From Breviolum minutum Mf 1.05b.01 (taxonomy: Eukaryota; Sar; Dinophyceae; Suessiales; Symbiodiniaceae), in assembly GCA_000507305.1 (NCBI GenBank), contig DF241557.1, positions 1 to 64,000 on the forward strand: DNA of 64,000 nucleotides, written 5' to 3'. Of the stretch, positions 10,284 to 20,817 are shown one piece after another (position 1 is the stretch's first letter; each line of letters opens with the position of its first letter). Below the pieces are notes generated by a model, which was not told the origin of the DNA, ran no database searches, and saw nothing but the letters and a program-made list of their open reading frames with translations. Both the position numbers and the translations under genes were made by a program.

Positions 10284-10380
10284 CCCCCCCGAAAACTAAC
10301 ATGACAATGGAAACTCCATTCGAACATGTATTTCCCATTGAAAAGGTGGATTTTCCAATGTCATGTTAGTTTTCAGGGGT
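10284..10380. mobile_element. PAL-F palindromic element, ATGACAATGG subtype
   Basis: Arms CGAAAACTAACATGACAATGG and CCAATGTCATGTTAGTTTTC pair almost perfectly. The centre has GTATTTCCCATTGAAAA. Other family members read CATAGCAATGG here, and in each copy the opposite arm carries the matching change. Confidence 0.75.
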
Positions 10381-10399
10381 GTAAGATGGAACCTGAAAA

Positions 10400-10976
10400 T
10401 TATTTGTTTGCAGTTTGAAAAGGAACATCATCTGAACCACACCTCCATTCTTGAGTTCCACGTGGAAATTTTCCAGGATCTAACTCTTTTAACTGCCTGT
10501 GGCAGAAATTAGATTTTGGCGACTCTCATCTAGTGGACTTGGTTTCCGACTCATCGTAGGGCTTCGGTTTTCAACCTCAGGATACATTTTGGTGGTGAAC
10601 AGGAAAGGGGTTTTACGTGAAGCGTGTGGATTAAGTTTTTTTTGTTGTTTCTTGTTGAAACAAAAGTTGGAATCCCAGAAATTCCTTTGAATTCAACATT
10701 CTCCAAATTAGCATTCTCTGAATGCTTGACGTGCCCCGTGATGAAAATAAAACATACCAATCATTCAACGACATTCTTTAAAGCCCCCTTTTTTCCGAGA
10801 AAACACATTCTATAACAGCAAACAACTTAGCTGCAGAGGTCGACAAAGGAGGTTGCCCAACCATTTCCCATGTTATGAAGGGATGTACGCCTATAGCCCC
10901 CGCAGCTAAGAACCAAAAACTCTGGGCTAGCTTTTAACCCCAACAAAGGGGCCCCATGTATAAGTATAGCCCTCAG
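10400..10976. other. Non-coding stretch
   Basis: No repeats of the named families and no convincing exon. A weak open segment upstream at about 10110-10200 (DSRAAFWRKLQTVEVSFREL) lacks a matching splice-site pair. Confidence 0.35.
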
Positions 10977-11087
10977 CCCTAAGGATCGGAAGGACCCTCC
11001 AATGGAAGGGTGAACGAACCTGTATGACGCAGGTTTGTTTAGGTCCTCAAAATGACGCCAGTTTTGAGGGTCCAATGATCCTTAGGG
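10977..11087. mobile_element. PAL-B palindromic element, copy 1
   Basis: Family definition: CCCTAAGGATC at the left and GATCCTTAGGG at the right. Inside are GGACCCTCCAATGGAAGG, CCTGTAT(G/A)(A)CGCAGG and CCAGTTTTGAGGGTCCAATG. 98-115 bp, non-coding. The outer CCCTAAG/CTTAGGG and inner GGGTCCAATGAT are shared with PAL-C, so the two families are probably related. Confidence 0.75.
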
Positions 11088-11159
11088 AGGTAAAATAACT
11101 TATGGATCCTAACCCAACCATTGATCCGATCACTTCCTTCCATCCCGGGACATCTGGAA

Positions 11160-11255
11160 AGCAGGTTACCATACTCCGGAGGTTACCATACCATTTCCCA
11201 TATTTCATAGGGGTGGTTCACCCCATAACCCTGTTTCTTCATGTGCAGCCTCAGA
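11160..11255. repeat. REP-Q dispersed repeat, copy 1
   Basis: GGTTACCATACCATTTCCCA, TTCATAGGGGTGGTTCACCC and CATGTGCAGCCT recur in the same order at 13430-13515, and partly at 10850-10905. Confidence 0.5.
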
Positions 11256-11498
11256 AAAAAAAAAAAAACTTTTTGCTATAAACCCCAACAGTTGAGCCCT
11301 CATTTAAAAAACAGTAAATCGTTGAAACGACCACCCATTTTTTTTCTCCGATCACCAGGTACCCCTTTTTTTTCGGATCACTTCCATCGACTTGGGCAGG
11401 TTCTTTGGTAATTTCTGATGACTTTGATTGCTTAGAACCTTGGGAATTGCCATCTCCTCAACACTCTGGCTTTCACCGCTCCGTTACGCTTCCTGCAA

Positions 11499-11580
11499 GA
11501 ATGGAAGCGGAACCCGGCGTCCCGGTGGGAACTCGGGAATTGTGGGAACGTTCGGTGCGGTGAATCTGCCCGTTTTGGGG
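11499..11580 (+). CDS. Weak candidate exon
   Basis: GC-rich island after CCTGCAAG. One frame reads NGSGTRRPGGNSGIVGTFGA, another RFLQEWKRNPASRWELGN. No clear donor. Listed only because composition departs sharply from the flanks. Confidence 0.2.
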
Positions 11581-11994
11581 GGGTGGTTTTGGTGGAGGTC
11601 TCCCCGCTCAGGATTGCTTGGAGAGCAAGGATGAAGGCTGACCTTTTTCAGTGATTTTTGTTTGGTGTGTTTTAAAGAAAAATATACCGTAATGACTTCT
11701 TTGTTGGCCATGGGCCATGGAAGTCGAAGTCCACGTTTTTTTTTTTCCTTGAAAGGTTCTGAACCGTAAAAGACGAAATGTTGTTTTAGTATAAGGCTTT
11801 TCTGATCAAGAACTCCAAGGGACGATTCTTTTAATATTTTTAATTGTCGGCTTGACTTCCTGCAAAGTGGGTCCCCTAGTAGTTCTAAATGGTTTTGGGG
11901 CCCCTTTTAAGTAGGGTAACCCCAGCCATCCATGCATATTTTCGCCCATTCATAGTGGTATAACAAGTTACAAGGGTCCACCTTGTGGGAGACA

Positions 11995-12145
11995 CCAACG
12001 ACAAACAACAAAGTTCAACAAAGGCGAAAACAGAGCACCAACAAAGGACAGCAAAGCGAAAAGAAGACCAATAAAAGGACGAAAAAGGCGAAAACGGCAC
12101 ACCAACGAAGGACCACTAAGGCGGCAAGGCACACCAACAAGGGAT
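11995..12145. repeat. T-poor, A/C/G low-complexity tract
   Basis: About 150 bp with very few T bases, built from degenerate units such as CACCAACAAAGGACAGC and GGCGAAAACGGCACACCAAC. It looks like an eroded tandem array. The frames it opens on the minus strand are by-products of the composition. Confidence 0.45.
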
Positions 12146-12257
12146 CGTGACTCCGGCTTTTTTCTGAGGTGGCGAAGTGCTGTCGCAAAGCGCAAGCCGG
12201 GCGTCCACAATGTCTCAACCGGAAGGTGCTAGTTTAACTGGTGAAAGCTGGAATCAT

Positions 12258-12378
12258 TACTTGCAGGATCATCGCAGTTAGTAATTGGATGTAATTGGTT
12301 AATAGCCACGATTCGCTTAGGGCAATGTTCCCCTTCCAAATGGCCTAAATGGCTTCTAAATGGGGGGTTACTAAGCAC
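12258..12378. mobile_element. PAL-I element, one-sided copy
   Basis: Left end TACTTGCAGGATCATCGCAG and the family centre CCCCTTCCAAATGGCCTAAA are present. The right terminus is lost after GGTTACTAAGCAC. Confidence 0.5.
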
Positions 12379-12619
12379 ATCACATAACAATGGAAAAAGA
12401 AAGGCAATTCTATCCATTTCCTCCCCCGAAAACTTACGGGAAAAGGCGAGGCCCCAAAATGGAGGTGCTTGGTGGTTCAGATGTCTTTCTTTTCAAAACT
12501 GGGTGGATTTTTCAGGTTCAAACCGTTGGTTTTGGGGGAAGTATCTTGGGATGGTACTGGGAGTTTTGCATCCCAAAATATCGAGTTTTGAGGAAGGGTA
12601 TGCTTTCAACATCCCCAAG

Positions 12620-12781
12620 TATCTATCTACCTATTTATCTACCTATCTACCTACCTATCTACCTATCATTACCTATCATTACCTTTCATTACCTTTCAAT
12701 TACCTATCTATCTATCTATCTATCTATCTACCTACCTATCTACCTATCTACCTACCTACCTATCTACCTATCTACCTATCC
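12620..12781. repeat. (CTAT/CTAC)n tetranucleotide microsatellite
   Basis: Mixed TATC/TACC repeats, interrupted by four TCATTACC units around 12665-12700. The 173- and 129-codon frames spanning it are repeat translations. Confidence 0.95.
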
Positions 12782-12927
12782 GACTCTCGATTTTACCATC
12801 TCATGCATTTCCCTTCTACCCTTCTTTGGCTCGACTTTCAACCATTCCGTAGGGCCCCATCGAATCTTCTGGAGGCACTTGAAAGTTTGTAGGAAACATG
12901 AAATAACCTAGAAAAAGCATGTACAAC

Positions 12928-13052
12928 CTGGAACCGCAAACAACGATTTTTGAATGGATGGAACATGGTGAGTTCCAACCATTTTTCCATGGTAAAGATT
13001 TGGAATCATCCAACTGAAACAACCACTAAAAACTGGTTGTTTCAGGTTCCAG
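12928..13052. mobile_element. PAL-J palindromic element, reverse orientation
   Basis: Begins CCTGGAACCGCAAACAACG, has the centre TTCCATGGTAAAGATTTGG, and ends GGTTGTTTCAGGTTCCAG. The arms pair at GGAACC/GGTTCC and the AACAACG/GGTTGTT region. Confidence 0.65.
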
Positions 13053-13171
13053 CAAATCCTTCCTTGGATGTCCCACATTGAGTTAGATATGTTAGATCTA
13101 GGGATCGGTCAAGAAAAAAAACACAGACCTACTTGGGGTATCTTGGATCAAAACTTGTCTTTTTTCATACA

Positions 13172-13288
13172 CTAAGGATCGGAAGGACCATCCAATGGAA
13201 AGGTGAACGAACGTGTATGACGCAGGGTTGTTTAGTTGTTTAGGTCCTCAAAATAATGCCAGTTTTGAGGGTCCAATGATCCTTAGGG
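13172..13288. mobile_element. PAL-B palindromic element
   Basis: Left end CTAAGGATCGGAAGGACCAT, right end CAATGATCCTTAGGG. It carries a duplicated GTTTAGTTGTTTAGG in the centre. Confidence 0.75.
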
Positions 13289-13429
13289 TAAATTGAAAAT
13301 CAGTGAAATTTGTAATACATTACTTCTTGAGCTGTTATTTGTTGAGCCTTGCGCGATCTTTTTTTAACAAATGACTTCCGTTCCGGCATCCCAACAGCTC
13401 AGTGAAATTCGGCGTCCTGCACATGTCGA

Positions 13430-13515
13430 GAGGGTGATGGGAGGTCACCGAACCATTTCCCGCATAATATGAAGGGTTGGTTCACCCCATGGCCCTGTTG
13501 GCATGTGCAGCGTGC
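13430..13515. repeat. REP-Q dispersed repeat, copy 2
   Basis: AGGTCACCGAACCATTTCCC, GAAGGGTTGGTTCACCCCAT and GGCATGTGCAGCG line up with 11160-11255. Confidence 0.5.
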
Positions 13516-13537
13516 AGAAATTGCTGCAAGAATTTTC

Positions 13538-13642
13538 TGGGTGGTGGTGATTTCGAGAATTCTTTTAAATGTTCATCGCGGAATTTGGGGACATAATCCA
13601 AATTGACTAAAGTTTTTCAAAGGGGTTGAAACCATCAACTAG
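13538..13642. mobile_element. PAL-A palindromic element, diverged
   Basis: CTGGGTGGTGGTGATTTCGA at the left, GGGGTTGAAACCATCAACTAG at the right. The centre is strongly altered. Confidence 0.6.
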
Positions 13643-13706
13643 TTTAGCACTCAACCACTTTTGGGACAGCCATCCTTCAAGTCATGGTCACCAAATTGGT
13701 CGCCAG

Positions 13707-13842
13707 GACATTCCATGTCGCCTGCCCCCGTGATGATTATTGTCCCGGTGGCGGTTGCTGTGGCCACTTGGGCTGAAGAAGAAAACCAGAGGCGTGGCGT
13801 GAACATATGGAAAGGCAGTGAAGAAAACGCGGAAATTTTGTG
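13707..13842 (+). CDS. Candidate exon, unrecognised
   Basis: Follows CGCCAG|GACATT. One frame reads PAPVMIIVPVAVAVATWAEE and continues ENQRRGVNIWKGSEENAE before a stop. A second frame is Cys-rich (CPRDDYCPGGGCCGHLG) and would end at a GC donor at about 13770. Frame is not certain. GC and G-first codon use are raised. Confidence 0.3.
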
Positions 13843-13853
13843 AAGGGATCATT

Positions 13854-13943
13854 CCCTGAGGATCCATGTATGGTATATTTACCTACATTTGGTTGATTTT
13901 TATGGGAAATGTAGGTACATATACCATACATGGATCCTCAGGG
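13854..13943. mobile_element. PAL-D palindromic element, near-perfect hairpin
   Basis: CCCTGAGGATCCATGTATGG at the left pairs with CCATACATGGATCCTCAGGG at the right. The outer bases (CCTGAG / CTCAGG) are not family consensus, yet they still pair, so the arms match within this copy beyond the family ends. Confidence 0.8.
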
Positions 13944-14427
13944 ATTGAATTACCGATTTTGGGGAGATCAAAAAACTGCAAATATATGGTCATGTTTGAA
14001 GGATTTCCGCTTAATAGTGCCTTGTTTGGGTCAGCAATATAATGATCCCTGTTGTGTAAGATCAGGGAGTACGCTACCCTTGCTGAGTAGCGGTTACCAA
14101 ATATGTTCAAATATTTGTTCTCTCCGGTCCTTTTTTGGAGAAGATCACCTAGTTTACTACTATTTTTCCAATTGGGTGCTTCAACCACGGACTTGAATTT
14201 GCGGTCCCATCTTCTAAACCTTTTCACAACTTGAGTGTAATGATCTTGGAATGATTTTCACCGCGAGTCTCGGCACTAGTTTTTTGCGGAAATGGGCACC
14301 TGGTCGTGATTCCCAACCATTTCTGATGGTTCTGGTCAAATTCGAAGGAAGGGTCCCATGGGGACCTTTTTGTTATTTGAGGAAAACCGAGGCTGGGGAT
14401 AATATGATATCCATATTTGACCAGATG

Positions 14428-14500
14428 GACCTTCCAAAGGGTGCCAAATGGTTTTATTAACCATCCCTTAGGGTTTATTTGGCACCCCTTGGAAAGATCT
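14428..14500. mobile_element. PAL-R palindromic element
   Basis: GACCTTCCAAAGGGTGCCAA pairs with TTTGGCACCCCTTGGAAAG. The centre is GGTTTTATTAACCATCCC. Further copies lie at 40262 and 47618, and a half copy at 60003. Confidence 0.65.
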
Positions 14501-14627
14501 AGGCAGATGGTTATATCATCGGTTTCCTCACAAAAAAAAACACCGTTTTTTTTTTCGGCACGTTTCAACTGACACAACATGCGACTGCACTGCTGGAGCA
14601 CAAACTGTCAGGTGAGCAATGAAAAAA

Positions 14628-14718
14628 GGGCAGGTTGTATAGGGGGTTATACTACCCAATTATATGGGGATTTTAATAAGCCAATATAAGGATCCCTATT
14701 AACCAACCAGGATTCAAT
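14628..14718. repeat. REP-K element, TATACTACCC subtype
   Basis: TAGGGGGTTATACTACCCA, ATTATATGGGGATTTTAATA and AAGGATCCCTATTAACCA. The same subtype occurs at 25719. Confidence 0.6.
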
Positions 14719-14880
14719 GGAAAGTAGGAAGGGTGTTTTTCGTGGCTCAAATGGGGAAATTCTCGGGGAATTTAGGGATTTGGGGATCCATTTTAGGTTG
14801 TACATGGTGCGTTTTACATCCTTGAATGGCGATCCTAAAAAGAAAATCGAGTTGATCACTGCCATGGAATAATCACATCC

Positions 14881-15014
14881 ACCTGGAACCCCATTTCCAA
14901 CCGTTTTTTTAATGGATGGAAATGGTGAAACAACCACCCATTTTTCCATGGTAAAGATTTGAATTCATCAAACTGAAACAAGCATTTTAATTCGTGGATG
15001 TTTAGGGTTCCAGG
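14881..15014. mobile_element. PAL-J palindromic element, best-preserved copy
   Basis: Starts ACCTGGAACCCCATTTCC and ends GGATGTTTAGGGTTCCAGG. The inner AATGGATGGAAATGGTGAAA and TTCCATGGTAAAGATTTG match the copies at 22914 and 27558. Confidence 0.7.
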
Positions 15015-15185
15015 CATGCATATTTGGATGCTTGTTTTTTCTTCCACTGTGACGCTTGGTGATTCATAGGGATCTAAGGAGATCATCATGCAAATCTAAA
15101 GGGGCGGCCTACCCCTCCAATGCCACCAGAAATTGGCCGTATTAAGACCATACAAAGGGATGATGCGGGAAAAGGACATATTTAT

Positions 15186-15291
15186 CTGGTTGGTGGCAAC
15201 TCAAATATGTTTTATTTTTACCCCGATCCTTGGAGAAATGATCCAATTTTGACTCCTATTTTTTAGATGGGTTGGTTCAACCACCAACTAG
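15186..15291. mobile_element. PAL-A palindromic element, GGCAACTC subtype
   Basis: CTGGTTGGTGGCAACTCAAA at the left, GGGTTGGTTCAACCACCAAC then TAG at the right. Confidence 0.75.
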
Positions 15292-15548
15292 AAAGGGATG
15301 ATGCTGGAAAATACTCCTTCTTCAAAGGACATATTGATCATTTCTTGCAGGGACCCTGGGAACAGTGGGGATAGGGGCCCGGGCCCGAGGTGCCCATGGT
15401 GATGAACAGGACGAAAACACCCGGGGAAAACCGGGGTGAATTCGAAGGGGGATGAAATCCCGTTGAAATTTCGGGCTGTTAGCCATAAGTGGTTGGAGGG
15501 TCCCTTTCGTATGTTCTGGGGGTTGGAGTTTTCTTAGAAATTTATAAC

Positions 15549-15654
15549 CCATGACGCATCCATGGGACTGCTATGTTTACCTACATTCAAACCATAAAAA
15601 TCAATCATCCATGGATCGGTAAATATACCGTTCGTGGCCATGGATGCGTCATGG
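15549..15654. mobile_element. PAL-D palindromic element with extended arms
   Basis: CCATGACGCATCCATGGGAC pairs with GGCCATGGATGCGTCATGG. The outer GACGCATCC / GGATGCGTC is private to this copy. Confidence 0.8.
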
Positions 15655-15887
15655 CTAAGGTATATTTTAGCCCTGGTGTTTTTTTGTTTTGCTTGAAACT
15701 GAAAAAAGTGGCCGAAATTGGAAATCGAAGCAACTCGAAGCTACCGACCAATTCATGGCTGGTCAGCCTACACCCCCCCCTTACATACTCAGCCACCCAG
15801 AAATAGGGTTTCTTTTTTAATAAGGGAAAGATAATGAGCTAAGAATCAATTTGGCACCTTACTTTTTTGGGTGGTGTACCTTTCCAG

Positions 15888-15907
15888 GGGGGGGGGGTCG
15901 GGGGGTG
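15888..15907. repeat. G homopolymer tract
   Basis: A run of ten G, T/C interruption, then a run of six G. Confidence 0.8.
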
Positions 15908-16106
15908 GACCAGTCATGACACAATGCCATTCAACTTATCTTGATCATCACCTTAAAGGATGATTGGTTTTTGGGGCACACCTAACACACAACTTTTTCG
16001 GAAGTGGAGCATTTTTTTCCATCAAAAAATGGGAGGAAGAGTAGGTCATAGAACCTGGCCCATTTATATCATAGGAAGTGTACATCCAACAAATTTCACA
16101 TCTCCA

Positions 16107-16205
16107 TAGGATCAATGCATGTTATATCTTACCTATACTCATTTTCGCACGAACATCAATCAAATTGTCAACTGACAAAAAAAACATATACTGTACATGG
16201 ATCCT
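16107..16205. mobile_element. PAL-D element, degraded
   Basis: Keeps CCATAGGATCAATGCATG at the left and TACATGGATCC at the right. The centre no longer folds well. Confidence 0.4.
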
Positions 16206-16230
16206 GAGTTTTCAGAAGTTTGTTTTTTCT

Positions 16231-16330
16231 TAAACCTTTCTCATAACAATGGAAATGCAGCGTTTTTGAAGATGTATTTCCTATTGAACATGGGGCATAT
16301 TCCATTGCTATGTGAGTTTACCAAAGGGTA
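16231..16330. mobile_element. PAL-F palindromic element, degraded left end
   Basis: Keeps CATAACAATGGAAATG and GAAGATGTATTTCCTATTG, and at the right TTCCATTGCTATGTGAGTTT followed by ACCAAAGGG. Confidence 0.65.
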
Positions 16331-16549
16331 ACATCCCATGTTGTTTTTGGCCGACAAAAAAAAACGTCACATGCCACAATGTTTTGAACTTTCAAGTCCG
16401 TTGGAAGGATGTAGCCGGATGAAACAGATGGAGCGGAAGATTGGTGGAAGCGACCTACGCCTTGTTGAAACAATGACGACCCACTTGGGGTGAAATAAAC
16501 TCTCTGGGCAAATTTCGCGGCAGAACTTCCCCTTTTTTTTTTGGCCAAG

Positions 16550-16656
16550 CCTAAGAATCATTGGACCCTCCAAAAAAGAGGGGTTTGGATCTCTATAGCA
16601 GGGTGTAGGGATCTCCAGTTCCCACCAGTGACTTGAGATTCCTGGGATTCTTAGGG
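16550..16656. mobile_element. PAL-C palindromic element, reverse orientation
   Basis: CCTAAGAATCATTGGACCCT at the left and CCTGGGATTCTTAGGG at the right. The core GGGGTTTGGATCTCTATAGC matches the reverse complement of 6043-6152. Confidence 0.75.
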
Positions 16657-17539
16657 AAAATTATCCCAGATACTACCGAGGTATAATTTATTTCTGAGTT
16701 TTTTTGGCAAATGTTGGTATCTGACCAAACTATAATGACTTTATCCAACCGCCCTGTTGGTCACCTCAAAATGGTGGTGAACAGGTTCAGCCCAAATGAC
16801 TGTTGTTTCGGCCTTGTTTTGGAGGGTCGACCTTCAAGAATAGAGGTCATTGGGGATATGCACATTGACATCTGTTTTTTTTTTTGGTTTTGTTCACCAA
16901 AAAACAATGGCACAAAAAGACATCTGTATAGTTTACAGTCATGTGTTTTAGGTCACTACAAAGGTAATGGGAAACAGTGGCCCATATTGAGGACCCAGAA
17001 CAACCAATGACCAGCCGCCAAATTTTGCCTAGAAGAAGCCGACTTGTTTCAAGCGACACCGCGATTTGCATGGATCCGCAATGTCAAGAACAGAAACAGG
17101 AAAAGACTCCAAAATGGGGGATCAGAACGGGACATTGTAATATACACGGTGATGTAAAGACACATATACCCGGAACTTGCAACACCCCGCTTTAAATTGG
17201 TTGTTTCCATTCCAAATCTAAGACGCACATTGAGCAGTTCTGTCCAAGAGTTCTGTCCTCGAAAGTTTGTGCTTCGAAGCCATGACTGGAATTTTGACGA
17301 CGTCATTTTCGTAGCATTTTCCCAGCATTTGCCTGCCCCAAGGACCTTGGCTTGGGGACCTTGGGAATCCCCCCCAAACCATTCACCTTTGAAGAAATCT
17401 AAGGATCGTCATCCTAAAACCGGGCAGTTGACTTGACGCCATTCAAGTCGGGGGAGTGTAGATCCTGATGTTTTTTTCCTGGTGAATACCAAAAAGGTGG
17501 GGGAAAATTCCATGGGAGAATCTCGCAACTTGGATAACT
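16657..17539. other. Non-coding stretch
   Basis: No named element and no defensible exon. Several short open segments here (for example 16711-17010) have the composition of non-coding DNA. Confidence 0.35.
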
Positions 17540-17675
17540 GGAATGTCCTGTTGGAAGTTAGGATCAATGGTTAGTAAATGGCTTATAAGTTACAACCTAT
17601 ATACTTATATTATGAGTGATGTATATTGGGGGTGAAATTAACCCCACCGGATCCTAACCATTTACTAACCCAATT
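17540..17675. mobile_element. PAL-H element, diverged copy
   Basis: GGAATGTCCTGTTGGAAGTT at the left and ATCCTAACCATTTACTAACC at the right. The outer right terminus is missing. Confidence 0.5.
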
Positions 17676-17851
17676 TTATATTTACCTACATGACATGGTG
17701 GTATCTTTGATGGTAATATATACCGTTAGAACGAACGTCCCATGGGAATCCAAAAAATTGGAGCTCCCGAACTCCCACTTTTTTCAACACGGTGCTACTG
17801 CCAGGTGCTAAGGCGGAACTGCCAGGGTTTCATCACCAGATCTTAGCTATA

Positions 17852-17985
17852 GCTGGATGTCCTGGGAAGGAAGTGCTGGGTTCAAAGGTTAGGTTTTTGT
17901 GTGGGTTAGAACCTCAAGGAATACCCCCATTTATAAGGTTATAACCCATTGATCCTAAGCATTGATCCTAACTTCCTGGGACGTT
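17852..17985. mobile_element. PAL-H palindromic element abutting a PAL-A copy
   Basis: CTGGATGTCCTGGGAAGGAA at the left and GATCCTAACTTCCTGGGACG at the right. The next element, PAL-A at 17990, begins within five bases. Confidence 0.6.
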
Positions 17986-17989
17986 AAAG

Positions 17990-18092
17990 GTAGGTGGTAG
18001 TTTCAAGTATTCTTTTTAATTTCAGCCCGATCTTTGAGGAAATGATCAATTTTGATGAGAATATTTTTGAAGTGGGTTGAAACCAGCACCTA
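17990..18092. mobile_element. PAL-A palindromic element
   Basis: GTAGGTGGTAGTTTCAAGTA at the left and GGGTTGAAACCAGCACCTATAG at the right. Terminal CTAG lost on both sides. Confidence 0.6.
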
Positions 18093-18351
18093 TAGATAAA
18101 TGATTGTTTCCAGCGGATGAAGCACATCGTTTCGGAAATAGTTGGAAATCGCCAAACATCCATTTAAAACCTGACCTTCATGTTTAAGGTTTCAGGTCGT
18201 TTTGATTGGGTGTAGTATTCCTGTGTCATAGTACGTACCACTTGGAAAATCACCACGTGTCGTGTCAACCCGCGTTTTGGAAACGGGAAAGAAAATGCCT
18301 CACCAAATCAAAAGACCTTTTTTTCGAAGAGCTGAGCAATGAAAGTCTTAC

Positions 18352-18456
18352 CTGGGTGGTGGTTTCATATATTTTTTATTTTCACCCCGAAACCTGGGGA
18401 AATGATCCAATTTGACTAATATTTTTCAAATGGGTTGGGTTGAAACCACTAACTAG
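18352..18456. mobile_element. PAL-A palindromic element
   Basis: CTGGGTGGTGGTTTCATATA at the left. The right side carries a doubled GGGTTGGGTT before GAAACCACTAACTAG, a small internal duplication. Confidence 0.75.
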
Positions 18457-19593
18457 AAAGTCTTACTTTCCTGAGATGACATTGCAATTCGAGATGTACA
18501 CAAGACTGTCTGCTTCTCGGGCATGCCAAGGGGGCATGTGAACATCGAAAACGAATTCGCACGAAAAATCACAGGGCTGCACGATCAGTTTTCAGTTTAG
18601 AATCGACCTGAAGGTCATTTTCAAGGTCACAGAAAAAGTGGCCAGAGGGCCATAGGCGAAAGAGGGTGAGAAAACTGTCTTATTACAGTTCCTTTTTTGG
18701 CCGGTCCACCATTTGCTGGCATGTAGCTGTGGCCGAATACACAAAAACTGTGCAGGGCACGGTTTTTGCGGGCACAGGCTGCGAATCAGGATAGACATCC
18801 ATTTAGAAGTGGAGAGATTGAAAGGTAAACACGTTAGAATAATGGCATTGCCAAGAAAAGTTACGCGTTGGTAGCAATTCATTGTACAACAAAAAATGGA
18901 AGACTGCCTTTTTTAACGATGGCAGCAGCAATTTATGGCAACAGCAAAAAAATGGGTTGCCTTTTTTCAGACTCCAATTGCTGAATCCGATAGCCAATTT
19001 TTTGCAAGCCAATGATCCAAAAAAAACGGAAAAGACAAGACATCGGATTCTACAACAAGACAAGATTGGTTTGGCTTGGTTGTACAGGGGTGATTCAAAG
19101 CTTTTGTATAAGAGAGGGGCTAGTTTCGCTAGGCAGCAATGGTATGACTGGTCAAACCAATGGTCAATACGCCCTTAATAAGGCCTTATTTCCGGGGGAG
19201 GGAGGGGGGGCTGGTTGATTAGCCATGAAATTTGAACTGGCTTCACTCATTTTGCGTGATTTTCACCCGAAGGCTGCGAAAACTGAGGGGGGTGATTTGC
19301 TTTGTTCCTTGGGTTGGTGTTGTGTCACCCTCGTCGTCAATCAAAACCCATGTAAACACAAACTTGTGCATTGATCATCATAACTTTGTTTATGTTGATC
19401 AAATGTCTAAGATAAATGGCTGCAAAATGGATCATGAATGGGTGTATACCCAGGGCCAAATTGTTGGTCCTTGCAATACTGATTCAACATTAAATTATAG
19501 CGTAACCTGTAAAATAATTCTGGGTAAGCTATACATTATACATTATATTCAAAAAAACCCTAAAACATCGTGCATGATTCGCTTTTTTGTGCA
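18457..19593. other. Non-coding stretch with one weak exon-like segment
   Basis: About 18480-18545 reads EMTLQFEMYTRLSASRACQG between possible splice sites, but with no clear donor. The rest is AT-rich and shows no repeats of the named families. Confidence 0.3.
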
Positions 19594-19693
19594 CCCTAAG
19601 GATCTTGGACCCTCCAACGGAAGGGGTTGAACCTGTATAGCAGGGGTAGGGTCGTCAAAAGAGCGAGTTTTGAGGGTCCAATGATCCTTAGGG
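19594..19693. mobile_element. PAL-B palindromic element, TATAGCAGGG subtype
   Basis: CCCTAAGGATCTTGGACCCT pairs with AGGGTCCAATGATCCTTAGGG. The inner CCTGTATAGCAGGGGTAG differs from the TGACGCAGG subtype at 10977 and 13172. Confidence 0.8.
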
Positions 19694-19866
19694 CACATTG
19701 ATTTCATGAAAGTCGTCCCGTGGTGTTTTGATTCGAACGAACGTCCCGTTTCAAATCCACTTGCGAAATCTGTCCTCTGAAGTGGCCAGTGTTTTTTTAA
19801 GTTGCAACGGGTCGGTCAGTGTTCGAAATCGAGAAATGAGAAAAAAAATCCTGGTTGGTTAGGTTA

Positions 19867-19959
19867 CCCATATATGCTCCATGGGACTGGAATATTTACC
19901 TATATTTACCATCAATTTAGGCCAAATGTAGTAAATAATACATGCATGGAGTATTTGGG
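19867..19959. mobile_element. PAL-D element
   Basis: CCCATATATGCTCCATGGGA at the left; at the right CATGCATGGAGTATTTGGG. The centre has lost the second TTTACC arm. Confidence 0.6.
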
Positions 19960-19987
19960 TTATATAGGGGTTGGTTGGGTTATATAG

Positions 19988-20071
19988 CCCTAAGAATCCA
20001 GACCCCTCCCGATCGAGTACTCAATCCCATCCCCAGAATAGGAATTATAAGGGAAATCCCGGATTCTTAGG
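19988..20071. mobile_element. PAL-C-like palindromic element
   Basis: CCCTAAGAATCCAGACCCCT at the left and ATCCCGGATTCTTAGG at the right. The centre (GATCGAGTACTCAATCCC) is unrelated to other PAL-C copies, so only the termini are shared. Confidence 0.6.
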
Positions 20072-20085
20072 ACATATCTGGATCC

Positions 20086-20160
20086 TTTGGGTAGGGTATT
20101 ATACTACCCTATAGGGATTATAATCAGCCATTTTTTGAAGATACCGTTTTTAAACATCCA
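20086..20160. repeat. REP-K element, diverged
   Basis: GGGTAGGGTATTATACTACC, GGGATTATAATCAGCCAT, ending AAACATCCAGTATAAGCC. It runs directly into a PAL-D copy. Confidence 0.45.
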
Positions 20161-20167
20161 GTATAAG

Positions 20168-20265
20168 CCATAGGATTCATGTATGTTGTATTTACAGTAC
20201 CTACATGAATGGTTGATTTGTATGGTTTTCATGTAGGATGCCGTTCGTCCCATGGATCCCATGAC
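20168..20265. mobile_element. PAL-D palindromic element
   Basis: CCATAGGATTCATGTATG at the left and TCGTCCCATGGATCCCATG at the right. The central arms read ACCTACATGAATGGTTG and TTTTCATGTAGGATGCC. Confidence 0.65.
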
Positions 20266-20411
20266 TTACCATGGAAAGTTAGGTCGGGCTCATCGACAAG
20301 TTAACAACAAAACGGCGTCAGAACGACGCCGCTGACCAAAACGATCGTTATATCCATGGAGTGACATGGTTTCGCCATATAAATGCCTGAATATGCCTGA
20401 ATATTTTCATG

Positions 20412-20511
20412 CCCTAAGGATCTTGGACCCTCCAATAGAAGGGTTTGGACCTGTATAGCAGGGTTAGGGTCCTCAAAATAGGCAGTTTTGATGGTCCAAT
20501 GATCCTTAGGG
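20412..20511. mobile_element. PAL-B palindromic element, TATAGCAGGG subtype
   Basis: CCCTAAGGATCTTGGACCCT and GATGGTCCAATGATCCTTAGG then G. Sister copy of 19594-19693, 800 bp away. Confidence 0.8.
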
Positions 20512-20559
20512 TGGTTTATTTTCATGGACTCATATCCCTAAGCAAACCATCTTTTTCCC

Positions 20560-20700
20560 GCTTGGAATCCTGGAATGTAGATGGAGATCCGATGGCTAGC
20601 CACTCCCATGTATTGGTTGATCATCCCCCCACCCAGGATTCCAGCGGGAAATGAAGGTTTTGGTTGGGATTCCCTACTAAAATGGTAGATGTCGGTGACG
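20560..20700. repeat. REP-S dispersed repeat
   Basis: Landmarks ATCCCCCCACCCAGGATTCC, AAATGAAGGTTTTGGTTGGG, TTCCCTACTAAAATGG and GTCGGTGACGATCG recur in order at 36240-36370, 38150-38250, 38762-38880, 44060-44165 and 57590-57720. Not clearly palindromic. Confidence 0.5.
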
Positions 20701-20817
20701 ATCGTGGATGGCGGGGGTAGATCCAATTATACTTTATTCAGCGCTGGTTCTATGATGGTACAAATTTAGGGTTGGAAATCGCAAGCCATGGGATTCGTAA
20801 GCCACCCTAGTAAAATT

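Noticed and set aside
11985..12218. Hydrophobic minus-strand frames resembling a membrane protein
   Set aside because: Product of the T-poor low-complexity tract on the other strand.
12390..12911. 173- and 129-codon frames
   Set aside because: They run through the CTAT/CTAC microsatellite and consist of repeated Tyr-Leu-Pro-Ile tracts.
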